Shown piece by piece: positions 50,725 through 59,010 of a stretch of DNA of 64,000 nucleotides (positions are counted from its first letter, which is position 1; every line of letters starts with the position of its first letter). This DNA comes from Pseudomonas sp. TH15. GTDB lineage: Bacteria; Pseudomonadota; Gammaproteobacteria; Pseudomonadales; Pseudomonadaceae. Location: positions 454,501 through 518,500 of the forward strand of contig NZ_JAEKEL010000002.1 of NCBI RefSeq assembly GCF_016651105.1. The letters are read 5' to 3'. Below the pieces are notes generated by a model. It saw only the letters and a list, made by a program, of their open reading frames with translations, was not told where the DNA came from and did not search any database. The position numbers and the translations under genes were made by a program.

Positions 50725-52194
50725 TCAATCGATTGATCGAGGAAGCTGCAACGTCACCCGCAATCCGCCTTCGCGCAGATTCTGCAGGCTGACCTCGCCA
50801 CCATGGCTATGGGCAATATTGCGCGCAATCCCCAACCCCAACCCATAACCCTGCTGCTGTCCGGCCAGGCGGAAGTGCGGCTCGAACACCTGCTCCATCC
50901 GCTGCTCCGGCACTCCGGGCCCTTCATCATCCACATGCAGGATGAACGCGCTCTGGTCGTCATCGATGTGCAGGTGCGCGTTCTGTCCGTACTTCAAGGC
51001 GTTGTCGATCAGGTTGCCGATGCAGCGCTTGAGCGCCAGCGGCTTGCCGGGGTATGCCGCCAGTGCCCGGCCCTGCTGGGTCACGCGACCATTGCCGTTG
51101 GGCGCCAGGTACGGCTCGACCAAACAATCGAGCACGTGATTGAGGTCCACCGGCTCAATGTTTTCGTGGATGTCGGTGTCTTTCACGCATTGCAGCGCGC
51201 CTTTGACCAGCAGCTCCAGCTCATCCAGATCGCGGCCGAACTTGGCTTGCAGCTTTTCGTCTTCGAGCAATTCGACCCGCAGTCGCAACCGGGTGATCGG
51301 CGTGCGCAAGTCGTGGGAGATCGCACTGAACAACTGACTGCGCTCGGTCAGGTAGCGGCTGATGCGCTCGCGCATCGCATTGAAGGCGCGGCCTACCTCG
51401 ACCACTTCACTGCCGCCACCTTCGGGCACCGGCTCGACTTCCGCACCGAGGGACATGTCCCGCGCCGCCCGCGCCAGGCGCTTGAGCGGACGGCTCTGCC
51501 AGTGCACCAGCAGGCCGATGAACAACAGCAAAAAGCCGCTGGTTAGCACGATGAACCAGACTTGCTGCGCCGGCAGGCCTTGCTCTTCAAGACTGGTGTA
51601 GGGCTCAGGCAGCAGCGAAGCGATGTACAGCCATTCGCCCGGCGCCATCTGGATTTGCGTGACCAGCACCGGCGGGTTCACCGGTTCCAGGGTCAACGCG
51701 TAGTGCGCCCAGGACCGCGGCAATTCATCGAGTTTCAGCCCGCTGTTGAAGATCCGCAGGTCTTCGGGGCTGACGAAGGTCACCGAGATATCCGTGTCGT
51801 GGCCCAGGGACTCGCGCAGCACCTCGTCCACCGCTTTGAGCACCGCTTCTTTGCGCGGGGTGATCGGCAGCACTTCCATGCCCAAGGGTTTGTCGTTGAG
51901 GGTCACCACGAACCGGGTGCCGCCCATGCTGCGTAATTGATCGAGTACCAGCGGCCGAAACGCCACCGGCAACGAACGGAAGTAACTGACGCTGGCGGTC
52001 ATCGAATGCGCCAGGCTACGGGCGCTGGTGACCAGGCCTTCGAGCTGAGTAGCGCGCAGCTGCGAAACCCAGATCACGCTCGACAGCGCCTGAGCGAAAA
52101 GCACCACCAACAGCGTCAGCAGCAACATCCGCCCGAGCAACGAGCGTGGCACCGGCACCTTGGCGGCGAGCCGGCGCAACCACTCAGTGGCCAT
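50725..52194 (-). CDS. gtrS: Sensor histidine kinase GtrS of the glucose two-component system
   Basis: A 489-residue sensor kinase. Helix 1 is at about 18-42 and helix 2 at about 205-225, enclosing a periplasmic sensor domain of about 160 residues. HAMP follows (RLARAARDMSLGAEVEPVPE), then HisKA with His in FSAISHDLRTPITRL, then the ATPase motifs DNALKYG, DEGPGVPE and GLGLGIARNI. It overlaps gltR by 11 bp. In P. aeruginosa GtrS senses 2-ketogluconate/6-phosphogluconate (family knowledge). The ATG at 52194 was chosen for length. Confidence 0.92.
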   Translation of the reverse strand: MATEWLRRLAAKVPVPRSLLGRMLLLTLLVVLFAQALSSVIWVSQLRATQLEGLVTSARSLAHSMTASVSYFRSLPVAFRPLVLDQLRSMGGTRFVVTLNDKPLGMEVLPITPRKEAVLKAVDEVLRESLGHDTDISVTFVSPEDLRIFNSGLKLDELPRSWAHYALTLEPVNPPVLVTQIQMAPGEWLYIASLLPEPYTSLEEQGLPAQQVWFIVLTSGFLLLFIGLLVHWQSRPLKRLARAARDMSLGAEVEPVPEGGGSEVVEVGRAFNAMRERISRYLTERSQLFSAISHDLRTPITRLRLRVELLEDEKLQAKFGRDLDELELLVKGALQCVKDTDIHENIEPVDLNHVLDCLVEPYLAPNGNGRVTQQGRALAAYPGKPLALKRCIGNLIDNALKYGQNAHLHIDDDQSAFILHVDDEGPGVPEQRMEQVFEPHFRLAGQQQGYGLGLGIARNIAHSHGGEVSLQNLREGGLRVTLQLPRSID

Positions 52195-52915
52195 TGCTGG
52201 CAACCACATTGGCGGCCAGTTGGTAGCCACTGCCCCGCACGGTACGGATCAGCCGCGGTGGTTTTTCGGTGTCGCGCAGGCGCTGGCGCAAACGGCTGAC
52301 CGCCATGTCGACGATCCGATCCAACGGCATCAAATCGCGGCCACGGGTGGCGTTACCGATGGTGTCGCGGTCGAGAATTTCCTGGGGATGATCGAGGAAC
52401 AGTTTCAGCAGCGCGAAATCAGCGCCGGAGAGAATCACCTCTTCGCCATCGATGTGGAACAGCCGATGGCTGACCATGTCCAGCCGCCAGTCATCGAAGG
52501 CCAGTACTTCACTGCCGGAGCGTTCCTGACCGAACTGCGCACGGCGCAACAACGCCTTGATCCGTGCCTGCAATTCCCGGGGGCTGAAGGGTTTGCCGAG
52601 GTAATCGTCGGCACCCAGTTCCAGGCCAATAACGCGATCGGCCTCGTCGGAGCTGGCGGTGAGCATGATGATCGGCACCTGGGCCTGACGCGGGTGCTGG
52701 CGAATCCAGCGGCAAAGGCTGAAGCCGTCTTCGTCCGGCAGCATCACGTCGAGTATCACCAGATCACTCGGCGCCTCGTTCATCGCCTGGCGAAAGCCTG
52801 CGCCATCGGGCGTGGTGCGCACCTGAAAACCTGCACGGGTCAGGTAGGTGTCCAGCAACTCGCGTATCTCTTGATCGTCATCGACCAACAAAATCGACTT
52901 GTTGACTGAGCTCAC
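52184..52915 (-). CDS. gltR: Response regulator GltR
   Basis: A 243-residue OmpR-type regulator. The receiver has the acidic pocket VDDDQE and the phospho-acceptor Asp56 (LVILDVMLPDEDG), with the Lys of YLGKPFSPRE. The C-terminal winged helix spans about 140-235 (RTVRGSGYQLA). The start is the GTG at 52915 with AGGA upstream; an open frame runs further but is not protein-like. With GtrS it controls oprB, gts and glucose genes. Confidence 0.92.
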   Translation of the reverse strand: MSSVNKSILLVDDDQEIRELLDTYLTRAGFQVRTTPDGAGFRQAMNEAPSDLVILDVMLPDEDGFSLCRWIRQHPRQAQVPIIMLTASSDEADRVIGLELGADDYLGKPFSPRELQARIKALLRRAQFGQERSGSEVLAFDDWRLDMVSHRLFHIDGEEVILSGADFALLKLFLDHPQEILDRDTIGNATRGRDLMPLDRIVDMAVSRLRQRLRDTEKPPRLIRTVRGSGYQLAANVVASNGH

Positions 52916-52992
52916 AGGGGCGGCATCCTTGTTGTTTGAATTGGGCGGATTATGCCTGATGAACCTTGGAAATTTGTTGTCTGTTCTGGCCC

Positions 52993-53077
52993 CATCGCTG
53001 GCAAGCCAGCTCCCACAGGGTCTTGTACACATCCTGAGAATGTCTTCAATCCTGTGGGAGCTGGCTTGCCAGCGATG
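52993..53077. repeat. REP-type inverted repeat pair (GCTGGCAAGCCAGC class)
   Basis: CATCGCTGGCAAGCCAGCTC and its complement flank a spacer between glk and gltR on the same strand. Half of this class also occurs in the chimeric element at 20441. Confidence 0.9.
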
Positions 53078-53091
53078 AAAGCGACTCGGTC

Positions 53092-54042
53092 TCAAGCCTG
53101 TTCGAGCGCCACACCGGCGCCAACGAGGCCGGAATACGGCGCTGTCACCAGCCACACAGGAATGCCTTTGAAATAATCGCTCATGCAACCCTTGTCAGCA
53201 AAGCTGCGGGCGAAACCACTTTCGAGGAAGAAATCGGCAAACCGTGGAATCACCCCACCCACGATGTACACACCGCCGCGACCGCCAGTAGTCAGTACGT
53301 TGTTACCGGCCACACGCCCGAGCCAGCAGCAGAACTGTTCCAGCACTTCCAGCGCAATCGGGTCGCCCGCGAGGCCCGCAGCCGTGATGGCTTCCGGCGT
53401 ATCAAGCTTGGGTTCATGACCATCCACCGCGCAGATCGCCCGATAGACCCGCGGCAAGCCGCTGCCACTCAAGGCTGTCTCGGCACTGACATGGCCAATC
53501 TCATTGAAGATGTGTTGCCACAGTTGGGTTTCCCGCGGGCTGCTGAGCGGCAAGTCGACGTGACCGCCCTCCCCCGGCAACGCGGCAAATCGGCCTTCGC
53601 CGAGGTCCAGCAACGTGCCAACGCCGAGCCCGGTGCCCGGGCCGATTACCACCGCCGGCCGCAACGGTTCCGGCGTACCTTCGCAGACCACCCGAAACTC
53701 GTCCGGCTGCAAACGGGTCATGCCCAGGGCCATGGCCGAGAAGTCGTTGACCAGCAGCAGTTGATCCACCTGCAAGGTCTGGCAGAACGCCTTGCGGCTC
53801 AGGCGCCAGTGATTGTTGGTGAACTTGAATTCATCACCGCTCACCGGACCTGCCACCGACAGGCACACCGAACCGATCGCGCCAGGCGCCAGGCCCAACC
53901 CGCTCAGGTAGACAGCGATAGCCTCCTCCGGGCTGGTGTGATCTGCCGTCGGCAACACCTGGATCGATTCCAGTTGCTGGTTTTTCCACAACGCGAAACG
54001 TGCGTTGGTCCCACCGATGTCACCGACCAAAGCCAGTTTCAA
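53092..54042 (-). CDS. glk: Glucokinase
   Basis: A 316-residue ROK-independent (group I) glucokinase. The phosphate-binding loop is GDIGGTNARFALW (8-20); NNHWRLS and LLVNDFSAMALGM (about 98-110) follow; GPGTGLGVGTLL is at about 133-144. It converts glucose and ATP to glucose 6-phosphate, the Zwf substrate. The start codon is TTG, overlapping the edd stop (TTGA, 4 bp), so translation is coupled to edd. Confidence 0.94.
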   Translation of the reverse strand: MKLALVGDIGGTNARFALWKNQQLESIQVLPTADHTSPEEAIAVYLSGLGLAPGAIGSVCLSVAGPVSGDEFKFTNNHWRLSRKAFCQTLQVDQLLLVNDFSAMALGMTRLQPDEFRVVCEGTPEPLRPAVVIGPGTGLGVGTLLDLGEGRFAALPGEGGHVDLPLSSPRETQLWQHIFNEIGHVSAETALSGSGLPRVYRAICAVDGHEPKLDTPEAITAAGLAGDPIALEVLEQFCCWLGRVAGNNVLTTGGRGGVYIVGGVIPRFADFFLESGFARSFADKGCMSDYFKGIPVWLVTAPYSGLVGAGVALEQA

Positions 54043-55865
54043 TTAAGCGTCTCCAGGGCAGAAGTAAAGGCGCTGGCGCCCTGCTCTGCGGAGCTGAAGG
54101 CCATGCGCATGAAACCAAACAGTTCGCGCCCGCTGCCGATGTTGTTGCCCAACAGGCCTTTGGCTGGCGTGCGCGCTGCGAATTCTTCGGCGTCCACCTT
54201 AAGCTCCAGGGTGCCTTTGACGCCATCGACGCGGATGATATCGCCCTCTTGCACGCGCGCCAAAGCGCCGCCCACAAACGCTTCGGGACTGACGTGGATC
54301 GCCGCCGGGATTTTTCCCGAGGCGCCGGACATGCGCCCGTCGGTGACCAGCGCGACTTTGAAGCCGCGATCCTGCAGCACACCGAGGAACGGCGTCATCT
54401 TGTGCAGTTCCGGCATGCCGTTGGAGCGCGGGCCCTGGAAGCGCATCACCGCGACGAAATCTTTCTCCAGCAAACCGGCCTTGAACGCATCGGCCAGATC
54501 CTGTTGATCCTGGAACACCATGGCCGGTGCTTCGACGACCTGGTTTTCCAGGGCCACGGCGGAGACTTTCATCACCCCGCGACCGAGGTTGCCTTCCATC
54601 ACCCGCAGGCCACCCTCGGGCGAGAACGCACGGGCGACCGGACGCAGAATAGTTTCGTCGAGGCTTTCAATCGGGCCTTCGCGCCAGACCAGTTCGCCGT
54701 TATCGAGGAACGGTTCCACGGTATAGCGGCTCAGGCCATGACCGAGCACGGTGTTGACGTTTTCGTGGAGCAGGCCGGCTTCCAGCAGTTCGCGGATCAG
54801 GAACGACATGCCGCCCGCGGCCTGGAAGTGGTTGATGTCGGCTTTGCCGTTCGGGTAGACGTGGCTCAGGGTCGGCACCACCTCGGAGAGGTCGGCCATG
54901 TCCTGCCAGGTCAGTTGAATGCCCGCCGCCATGGCGATGGCCGGCATGTGCAAGGTGTGGTTAGTCGAGCCGCCGGTGGCGTGCAGCGCCACAATCGAGT
55001 TGACCAGCGAGCGCTCGTCGACGATTTCGCCGATCGGCATGAAGTCGCCGTTCTGCTTGGTCAGTCGGGTGACTTGGTGCGCCGCTTCACGGGTCAGGGC
55101 ATCGCGCAACGGGGTGTTCGGATTGACGAAAGAGGCGCCCGGCAAGTGCAGGCCCATGACTTCCATCAGCAACTGGTTGGTGTTGGCGGTGCCGTAGAAG
55201 GTGCAGGTGCCAGGGCTGTGGTAGGAATTCATTTCCGATTCCAGCAATTCTTCGCGGCTGGCTTTGCCTTCGGCATAGCGCTGGCGCACATCGGCTTTCT
55301 GCTTGTTGGAAATGCCCGAGACCATCGGCCCGCCCGGCACGAAGATCGTCGGCAGATGACCGAAACGCAGCGCGCCCATCATCAGGCCCGGCACGATCTT
55401 GTCGCAGATGCCGAGCATCAGCGCACCGTCGAACATGTTGTGAGACAGCGCCACGGCGGTGGACAACGCGATCACTTCACGGCTCGGCAGGCTCAGTTCC
55501 ATGCCGGGCTCGCCCTGGGTCACGCCATCGCACATGGCCGGGGTGCCGCCAGCGAACTGGCCGACCGAGCCGATTTCGCGCAGGGCTTTTTTGATCTGTT
55601 CAGGAAAGACTTCGTACGGCTGATGCGCCGAGAGCATGTCGTTATATGACGAAACAATTGCGATGTTCGCGGAATTCATCATCCGCAGGCTGTTCTTGTC
55701 GTCAGTGCCGCACCCGGCCACGCCGTGGGCGAAGTTGGCGCATTGCAGCTTGCCGCGCATCGGACCATCGCTGGCAGCGCCGCGAATGAGCGCAAGGTAA
55801 GCCTCGCGAGTTGCACGGCTGCGGGCGATAAGCCGTTCGGTGACCTCAAGGACGCGGGGATGCAT
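54039..55865 (-). CDS. edd: Phosphogluconate dehydratase
   Basis: A 608-residue enzyme of the IlvD/Edd family with an iron-sulfur cluster. Cysteine motifs include AHGVAGCGTDD, MLGICDKIVPG (about 150) and SPGTCTFYGTANTNQL (about 215). It dehydrates 6-phosphogluconate to KDPG, which Eda then splits. It is the first gene of the edd-glk-gltR-gtrS unit and is divergent from gapA. A HexR-type site lies 121 bp upstream. Confidence 0.96.
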   Translation of the reverse strand: MHPRVLEVTERLIARSRATREAYLALIRGAASDGPMRGKLQCANFAHGVAGCGTDDKNSLRMMNSANIAIVSSYNDMLSAHQPYEVFPEQIKKALREIGSVGQFAGGTPAMCDGVTQGEPGMELSLPSREVIALSTAVALSHNMFDGALMLGICDKIVPGLMMGALRFGHLPTIFVPGGPMVSGISNKQKADVRQRYAEGKASREELLESEMNSYHSPGTCTFYGTANTNQLLMEVMGLHLPGASFVNPNTPLRDALTREAAHQVTRLTKQNGDFMPIGEIVDERSLVNSIVALHATGGSTNHTLHMPAIAMAAGIQLTWQDMADLSEVVPTLSHVYPNGKADINHFQAAGGMSFLIRELLEAGLLHENVNTVLGHGLSRYTVEPFLDNGELVWREGPIESLDETILRPVARAFSPEGGLRVMEGNLGRGVMKVSAVALENQVVEAPAMVFQDQQDLADAFKAGLLEKDFVAVMRFQGPRSNGMPELHKMTPFLGVLQDRGFKVALVTDGRMSGASGKIPAAIHVSPEAFVGGALARVQEGDIIRVDGVKGTLELKVDAEEFAARTPAKGLLGNNIGSGRELFGFMRMAFSSAEQGASAFTSALETLN

Positions 55866-55985
55866 GTGTAGAACTCCAGGCTAACGGATGTGGCGACCTG
55901 ATTGTCTATGCTGATCAAGGGCCGTTGTCGATGGGCTGACGGGCGGCTTTCTTGATCGATCGGACCAGTTGATTCAGGTCACTCG

Positions 55986-56000
55986 TTGTAGATTGAACAA
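55986..56000. promoter_or_regulatory. Candidate HexR operator for edd
   Basis: TTGTAGATTGAACAA is an exact TTGT-N7-ACAA match, the published Pseudomonas HexR consensus as I recall it. It lies 121 bp before edd and 86 bp before gapA. Confidence 0.75.
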
Positions 56001-56047
56001 AATATTGCCATTAAAAAGGCTTGTTTTCTATTTTTATGCGAATAATC

Positions 56048-56062
56048 TTGTAATTCCAACAA
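56048..56062. promoter_or_regulatory. Candidate HexR operator for gapA
   Basis: TTGTAATTCCAACAA is an exact TTGT-N7-ACAA match only 24 bp before the gapA start, so binding would block the promoter or initiation. Confidence 0.78.
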
Positions 56063-56085
56063 CAAAACGACGGCGGCGCTGTTAA

Positions 56086-57087
56086 ATGACTCTTCGAATC
56101 GCAATCAATGGTTTTGGCCGAATTGGCCGTAATGTCCTGCGCGCACTGTATACCCAAGGTTATCGTCAGGATCTGCAGATCGTCGCCATCAATGACTTGG
56201 GCGACAGCTCGATCAACGCTCATCTGCTCAAGTACGACACCGTTCACGGCACTTTCGACGCTGATGTCCAGCACGATAACGAAAGCCTGACGGTCAATGG
56301 CGACCGCATTTCGGTCAGCGCCATCCGCAACCCGGCTGAACTGCCGTGGGCTGCCGAGAAGATCGATGTGGTCTTCGAATGCACCGGTCTGTTCACCGAC
56401 CGTGCCAAAGCCGCCGCGCATATTACGGCCGGCGCGCGCAAAGTGATTATCTCGGCCCCGGCCAAAGGCGCCGACGCCACCGTGGTTTACGGTGTTAACC
56501 ACGACATTCTGCGCCAGTCGCACCAGATTATTTCCAACGCCTCGTGCACCACCAACTGCCTGGCCCCGGTGGCCCAGGTGCTGCACCGCGAGTTGGGCAT
56601 CGAAAGCGGTCTGATGACCACGATCCACGCCTACACCAACGACCAGAACCTGACTGACGTCTACCACACCGACCCGTACCGCGCCCGTTCCGCCACCCAG
56701 AACATGATCCCGAGCAAGACTGGCGCTGCCGAAGCCGTCGGCCTGGTGCTGCCGGAGCTGGCGGGCAAACTGACCGGCATGGCGGTGCGTGTTCCGGTGA
56801 TCAACGTGTCGCTGGTGGACCTGACCGTGCAGCTAAAACGTGAGGCGAGCGCAGAGCAAGTGAACGCGCTGCTGAAAGAAGCGGCCCAGCACTCGAAGAT
56901 TCTCGGCTACAACACCCTGCCGCTGGTCTCCAGCGACTTCAACCACAACCCGCTGTCGTCGATCTTCGACGCCAACCACACCAAGTCCAGCGGCAAACTG
57001 CTCAAGGTGTTGGCCTGGTACGACAACGAATGGGGCTTCTCCAACCGCATGCTCGATAACTGCCTGGCGCTGTGCAACGCGGAATAA
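56086..57087 (+). CDS. gapA: Glyceraldehyde-3-phosphate dehydrogenase, type I
   Basis: A 333-residue GAPDH. The NAD-binding start is INGFGRIGRN (7-16). The catalytic cysteine is Cys154 in SNASCTTNCLAP, and the catalytic His is at about 181 (TTIHAYTNDQNL). It oxidises the glyceraldehyde 3-phosphate released by Eda. It is divergent from edd, with HexR-type sites in between, the standard Pseudomonas arrangement for the ED-linked gap gene. Confidence 0.96.
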   Translation: MTLRIAINGFGRIGRNVLRALYTQGYRQDLQIVAINDLGDSSINAHLLKYDTVHGTFDADVQHDNESLTVNGDRISVSAIRNPAELPWAAEKIDVVFECTGLFTDRAKAAAHITAGARKVIISAPAKGADATVVYGVNHDILRQSHQIISNASCTTNCLAPVAQVLHRELGIESGLMTTIHAYTNDQNLTDVYHTDPYRARSATQNMIPSKTGAAEAVGLVLPELAGKLTGMAVRVPVINVSLVDLTVQLKREASAEQVNALLKEAAQHSKILGYNTLPLVSSDFNHNPLSSIFDANHTKSSGKLLKVLAWYDNEWGFSNRMLDNCLALCNAE

Positions 57088-57100
57088 ATTCCCAATCCCA

Positions 57101-57188
57101 GTGGGAGCGAGCCTGCTCGCGAATACGATCTGTCATTCAACATTCATGTTGGCTTATACAGCGCTTTCGCGAGCAGGCTCGCTCCCAC
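57101..57188. repeat. REP-type inverted repeat pair (GAGCCTGCTCGC variant)
   Basis: Arms GTGGGAGCGAGCCTGCTCGC and its complement lie 13 bp after gapA, before the Fur-controlled heme unit. Confidence 0.9.
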
Positions 57189-57233
57189 AGGTTTTCGATT
57201 TCAATTCAAAATCAAGGCTTGACCATACGGGCA

Positions 57234-57252
57234 GATGATAAGCATTATCATT
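57234..57252. promoter_or_regulatory. Fur box upstream of the iron-starvation sigma gene
   Basis: GATGATAAGCATTATCATT contains TGATAAG-C-ATTATCA, a 7-1-7 inverted repeat with one mismatch to the Fur core TGATAAT-N-ATTATCA. It lies 25 bp before the sigma factor's GTG start and predicts repression by Fur when iron is plentiful. Confidence 0.88.
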
Positions 57253-57277
57253 CGCTCAAAATGGATCAGGTCCTCCC

Positions 57278-57796
57278 GTGAGTCAATCGCGCTTCAATCA
57301 CGTCTTCATCGCTCAGCGGGTTTCGCTGCTGCGCACCTTGGAGCGGATGGTCAACAATCACAGCACCGCCGAAGACCTGTTGCAGGAAACCTACCTGCGC
57401 GTGACCCGGGCGCTCAGTGAGCGGGCCATCGATCACCTTGAACCCTTCGTCTTCCAGACCGCCCGCAACCTGGCGCTGGACCATTTGCGTGCGCGGCGCA
57501 TTCAGTCGCGCACCCTGCTCGATGACGTCCCGCTGGACGTGGTGGAAAGCATCGCCGCCCCGGTCAGCAGTGCCGAGGACGCCGCCCATGCCGAACAATT
57601 GCTGGAGCGTTTGAACGTGAGCCTCAGTGAACTTAGCAGCCGTCAGCAGCAGATTTTCATCCTCAGTCGCCTGCACGGCCACAGCTATCTGGAGATCGCC
57701 GAACAACTCGGCGTGTCCCTAAGCACTGTGCAAAAAGAACTGAAGCTGATCATGGCGATCTGCATTGGCGTCGCGCAACGGTTAAACGGCGACTGA
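57278..57796 (+). CDS. FecI-type iron-starvation ECF sigma factor
   Basis: A 172-residue ECF sigma factor. Region 2 is at about 10-75 (RMVNNHSTAEDLLQETYLRV, then FQTARNLALDHLRARR), and region 4 is at about 108-160 (LSSRQQQIFILSRLHGHSYL, then EIAEQLGVSLSTVQKEL). The GTG start at 57278 lies just after the Fur box. The following FecR and TonB-receptor genes make it the sigma part of a cell-surface-signalling unit. Gene order resembles HxuI-HxuR-HxuA of P. aeruginosa (from memory), so heme is the likely cue. Confidence 0.92.
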   Translation: MSQSRFNHVFIAQRVSLLRTLERMVNNHSTAEDLLQETYLRVTRALSERAIDHLEPFVFQTARNLALDHLRARRIQSRTLLDDVPLDVVESIAAPVSSAEDAAHAEQLLERLNVSLSELSSRQQQIFILSRLHGHSYLEIAEQLGVSLSTVQKELKLIMAICIGVAQRLNGD

Positions 57797-57922
57797 GTCT
57801 GTAGGTTTACTCGCTACCTGCCGAGATCGACTGCGCAGGGCCTTCGAGCTTTGCTACCCTTGCCGCACTTCCACGCTCTACTAAAAAAAACAGCGGTGCA
57901 CAGACACTGCCGAGGAAACACC

Positions 57923-58888
57923 GTGACGGACACCCACCGCTCCCAAACGCCTGACCCGGCGCGGGACACTGCAAGCGCGATGGACCAGGCCCTGGACTGG
58001 CTGATCGTGCTGGGCAGTCCGAGTGCGGAACAGAGCCGACAGTTCCACGAATGGCTCGCCGCCGATCCATTGCATGCCGAGGCGTTCGCCAAGGCCCAGG
58101 CGATCTGGGACGGCCCATTGGTCCTCCAGTGCGCACAAAACCTGGCCGCTAAACCTGCGAAAGTCACCGTGTTGTCGCGCTTGCGTCCGCACTGGAAACC
58201 ACTGGCCACGGCGGCGGTGTTGATCCTCGGTTTGTTCAGTTTCAGCAATCTGCCGATGCGTCTTCAGGCCGATCACCTGACCGTGGTCGGTGAACGCCAG
58301 CGTCTGCAATTGGAAGACGGCTCGAAGGTCCTGCTCAATACCAATTCGGCGTTTTCCAGCACCATCAACGATCAGCAGCGCGTCGCTCGCTTATATCAGG
58401 GCGAGGCGTATTTCGAGGTGCCGGCCAACCGTGGCCAACCGCTGGAAATCGACGCCGGGCCGGTCAAGGCCAGTGTCCGCGATACTGCGTTTGCCGTGCG
58501 TTACCTCGATGGCGTGGCCCAGGTTCGGGTGCAGCGCGGCGACGTGGATTTGCGTGCCACCCGTGACGATGCGCGAGTACGGCTGTCGGCCGGTGAAAGC
58601 ATCCGCATCGGCCCCAACGGTTTCGACCGCCCGGCCAAGCTCGACGCCGCCACCGACCTGGCGTGGGTTCAGGGCCGACTGGTGTTCGAGAACTGCCCGC
58701 TGAGCCAGGTGCTGGCGGAGCTGCGGCGCTACTATCCAGGCTGGATCATCAACAACAACGAGCAGTTGGCCGACGTCGCCGTCACCGGCAATTACCGCCT
58801 CGACCAGCCGCTGGACGTGATCCGCTCCCTCGCTCACATCACCTCGGCCAAGCTTCAGGAATTTCCGGCGCTGGTGATCTTGAACTAA
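57923..58888 (+). CDS. FecR-type anti-sigma factor / signal transducer
   Basis: A 321-residue inner-membrane protein. An N-terminal cytoplasmic domain (about 1-85, QALDWLIVLGSPSAEQSRQF, with FHEWLAADPLHAEAFAKAQ) binds the sigma factor. One membrane helix follows at about 93-110 (ATAAVLILGLFSF). The periplasmic FecR part has LEDGSKVLLNTNSAFS and YQGEAYFEV. The start is the GTG at 57923 with GAGGAAAC before it. It relays receptor occupancy to the FecI-type sigma factor encoded upstream. Confidence 0.92.
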   Translation: MTDTHRSQTPDPARDTASAMDQALDWLIVLGSPSAEQSRQFHEWLAADPLHAEAFAKAQAIWDGPLVLQCAQNLAAKPAKVTVLSRLRPHWKPLATAAVLILGLFSFSNLPMRLQADHLTVVGERQRLQLEDGSKVLLNTNSAFSSTINDQQRVARLYQGEAYFEVPANRGQPLEIDAGPVKASVRDTAFAVRYLDGVAQVRVQRGDVDLRATRDDARVRLSAGESIRIGPNGFDRPAKLDAATDLAWVQGRLVFENCPLSQVLAELRRYYPGWIINNNEQLADVAVTGNYRLDQPLDVIRSLAHITSAKLQEFPALVILN

Positions 58889-59010
58889 ATGAGAATTATT
58901 TTTACTCGATAGCCGAAGCTCGTTCGTCTCGTTATAGCCAATGCAATTGATTCGCATCTATCGATGCCAATCTGCACCTATAAAGATTCGTGCGACACGG
59001 AGCGCTATCG

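Noticed and set aside
54000..55649. A 549-residue plus-strand open frame opposite edd
   Set aside because: It is antisense to edd and His/Gln/Arg-rich, which is typical of shadow frames in GC-rich DNA.
57261..57281. A tiny ATG frame (ATGGATCAGGTCCTCCCGTGA) before the sigma factor
   Set aside because: It has six codons only, with a stop overlapping the GTG start. It could be a leader peptide, but nothing else supports it.
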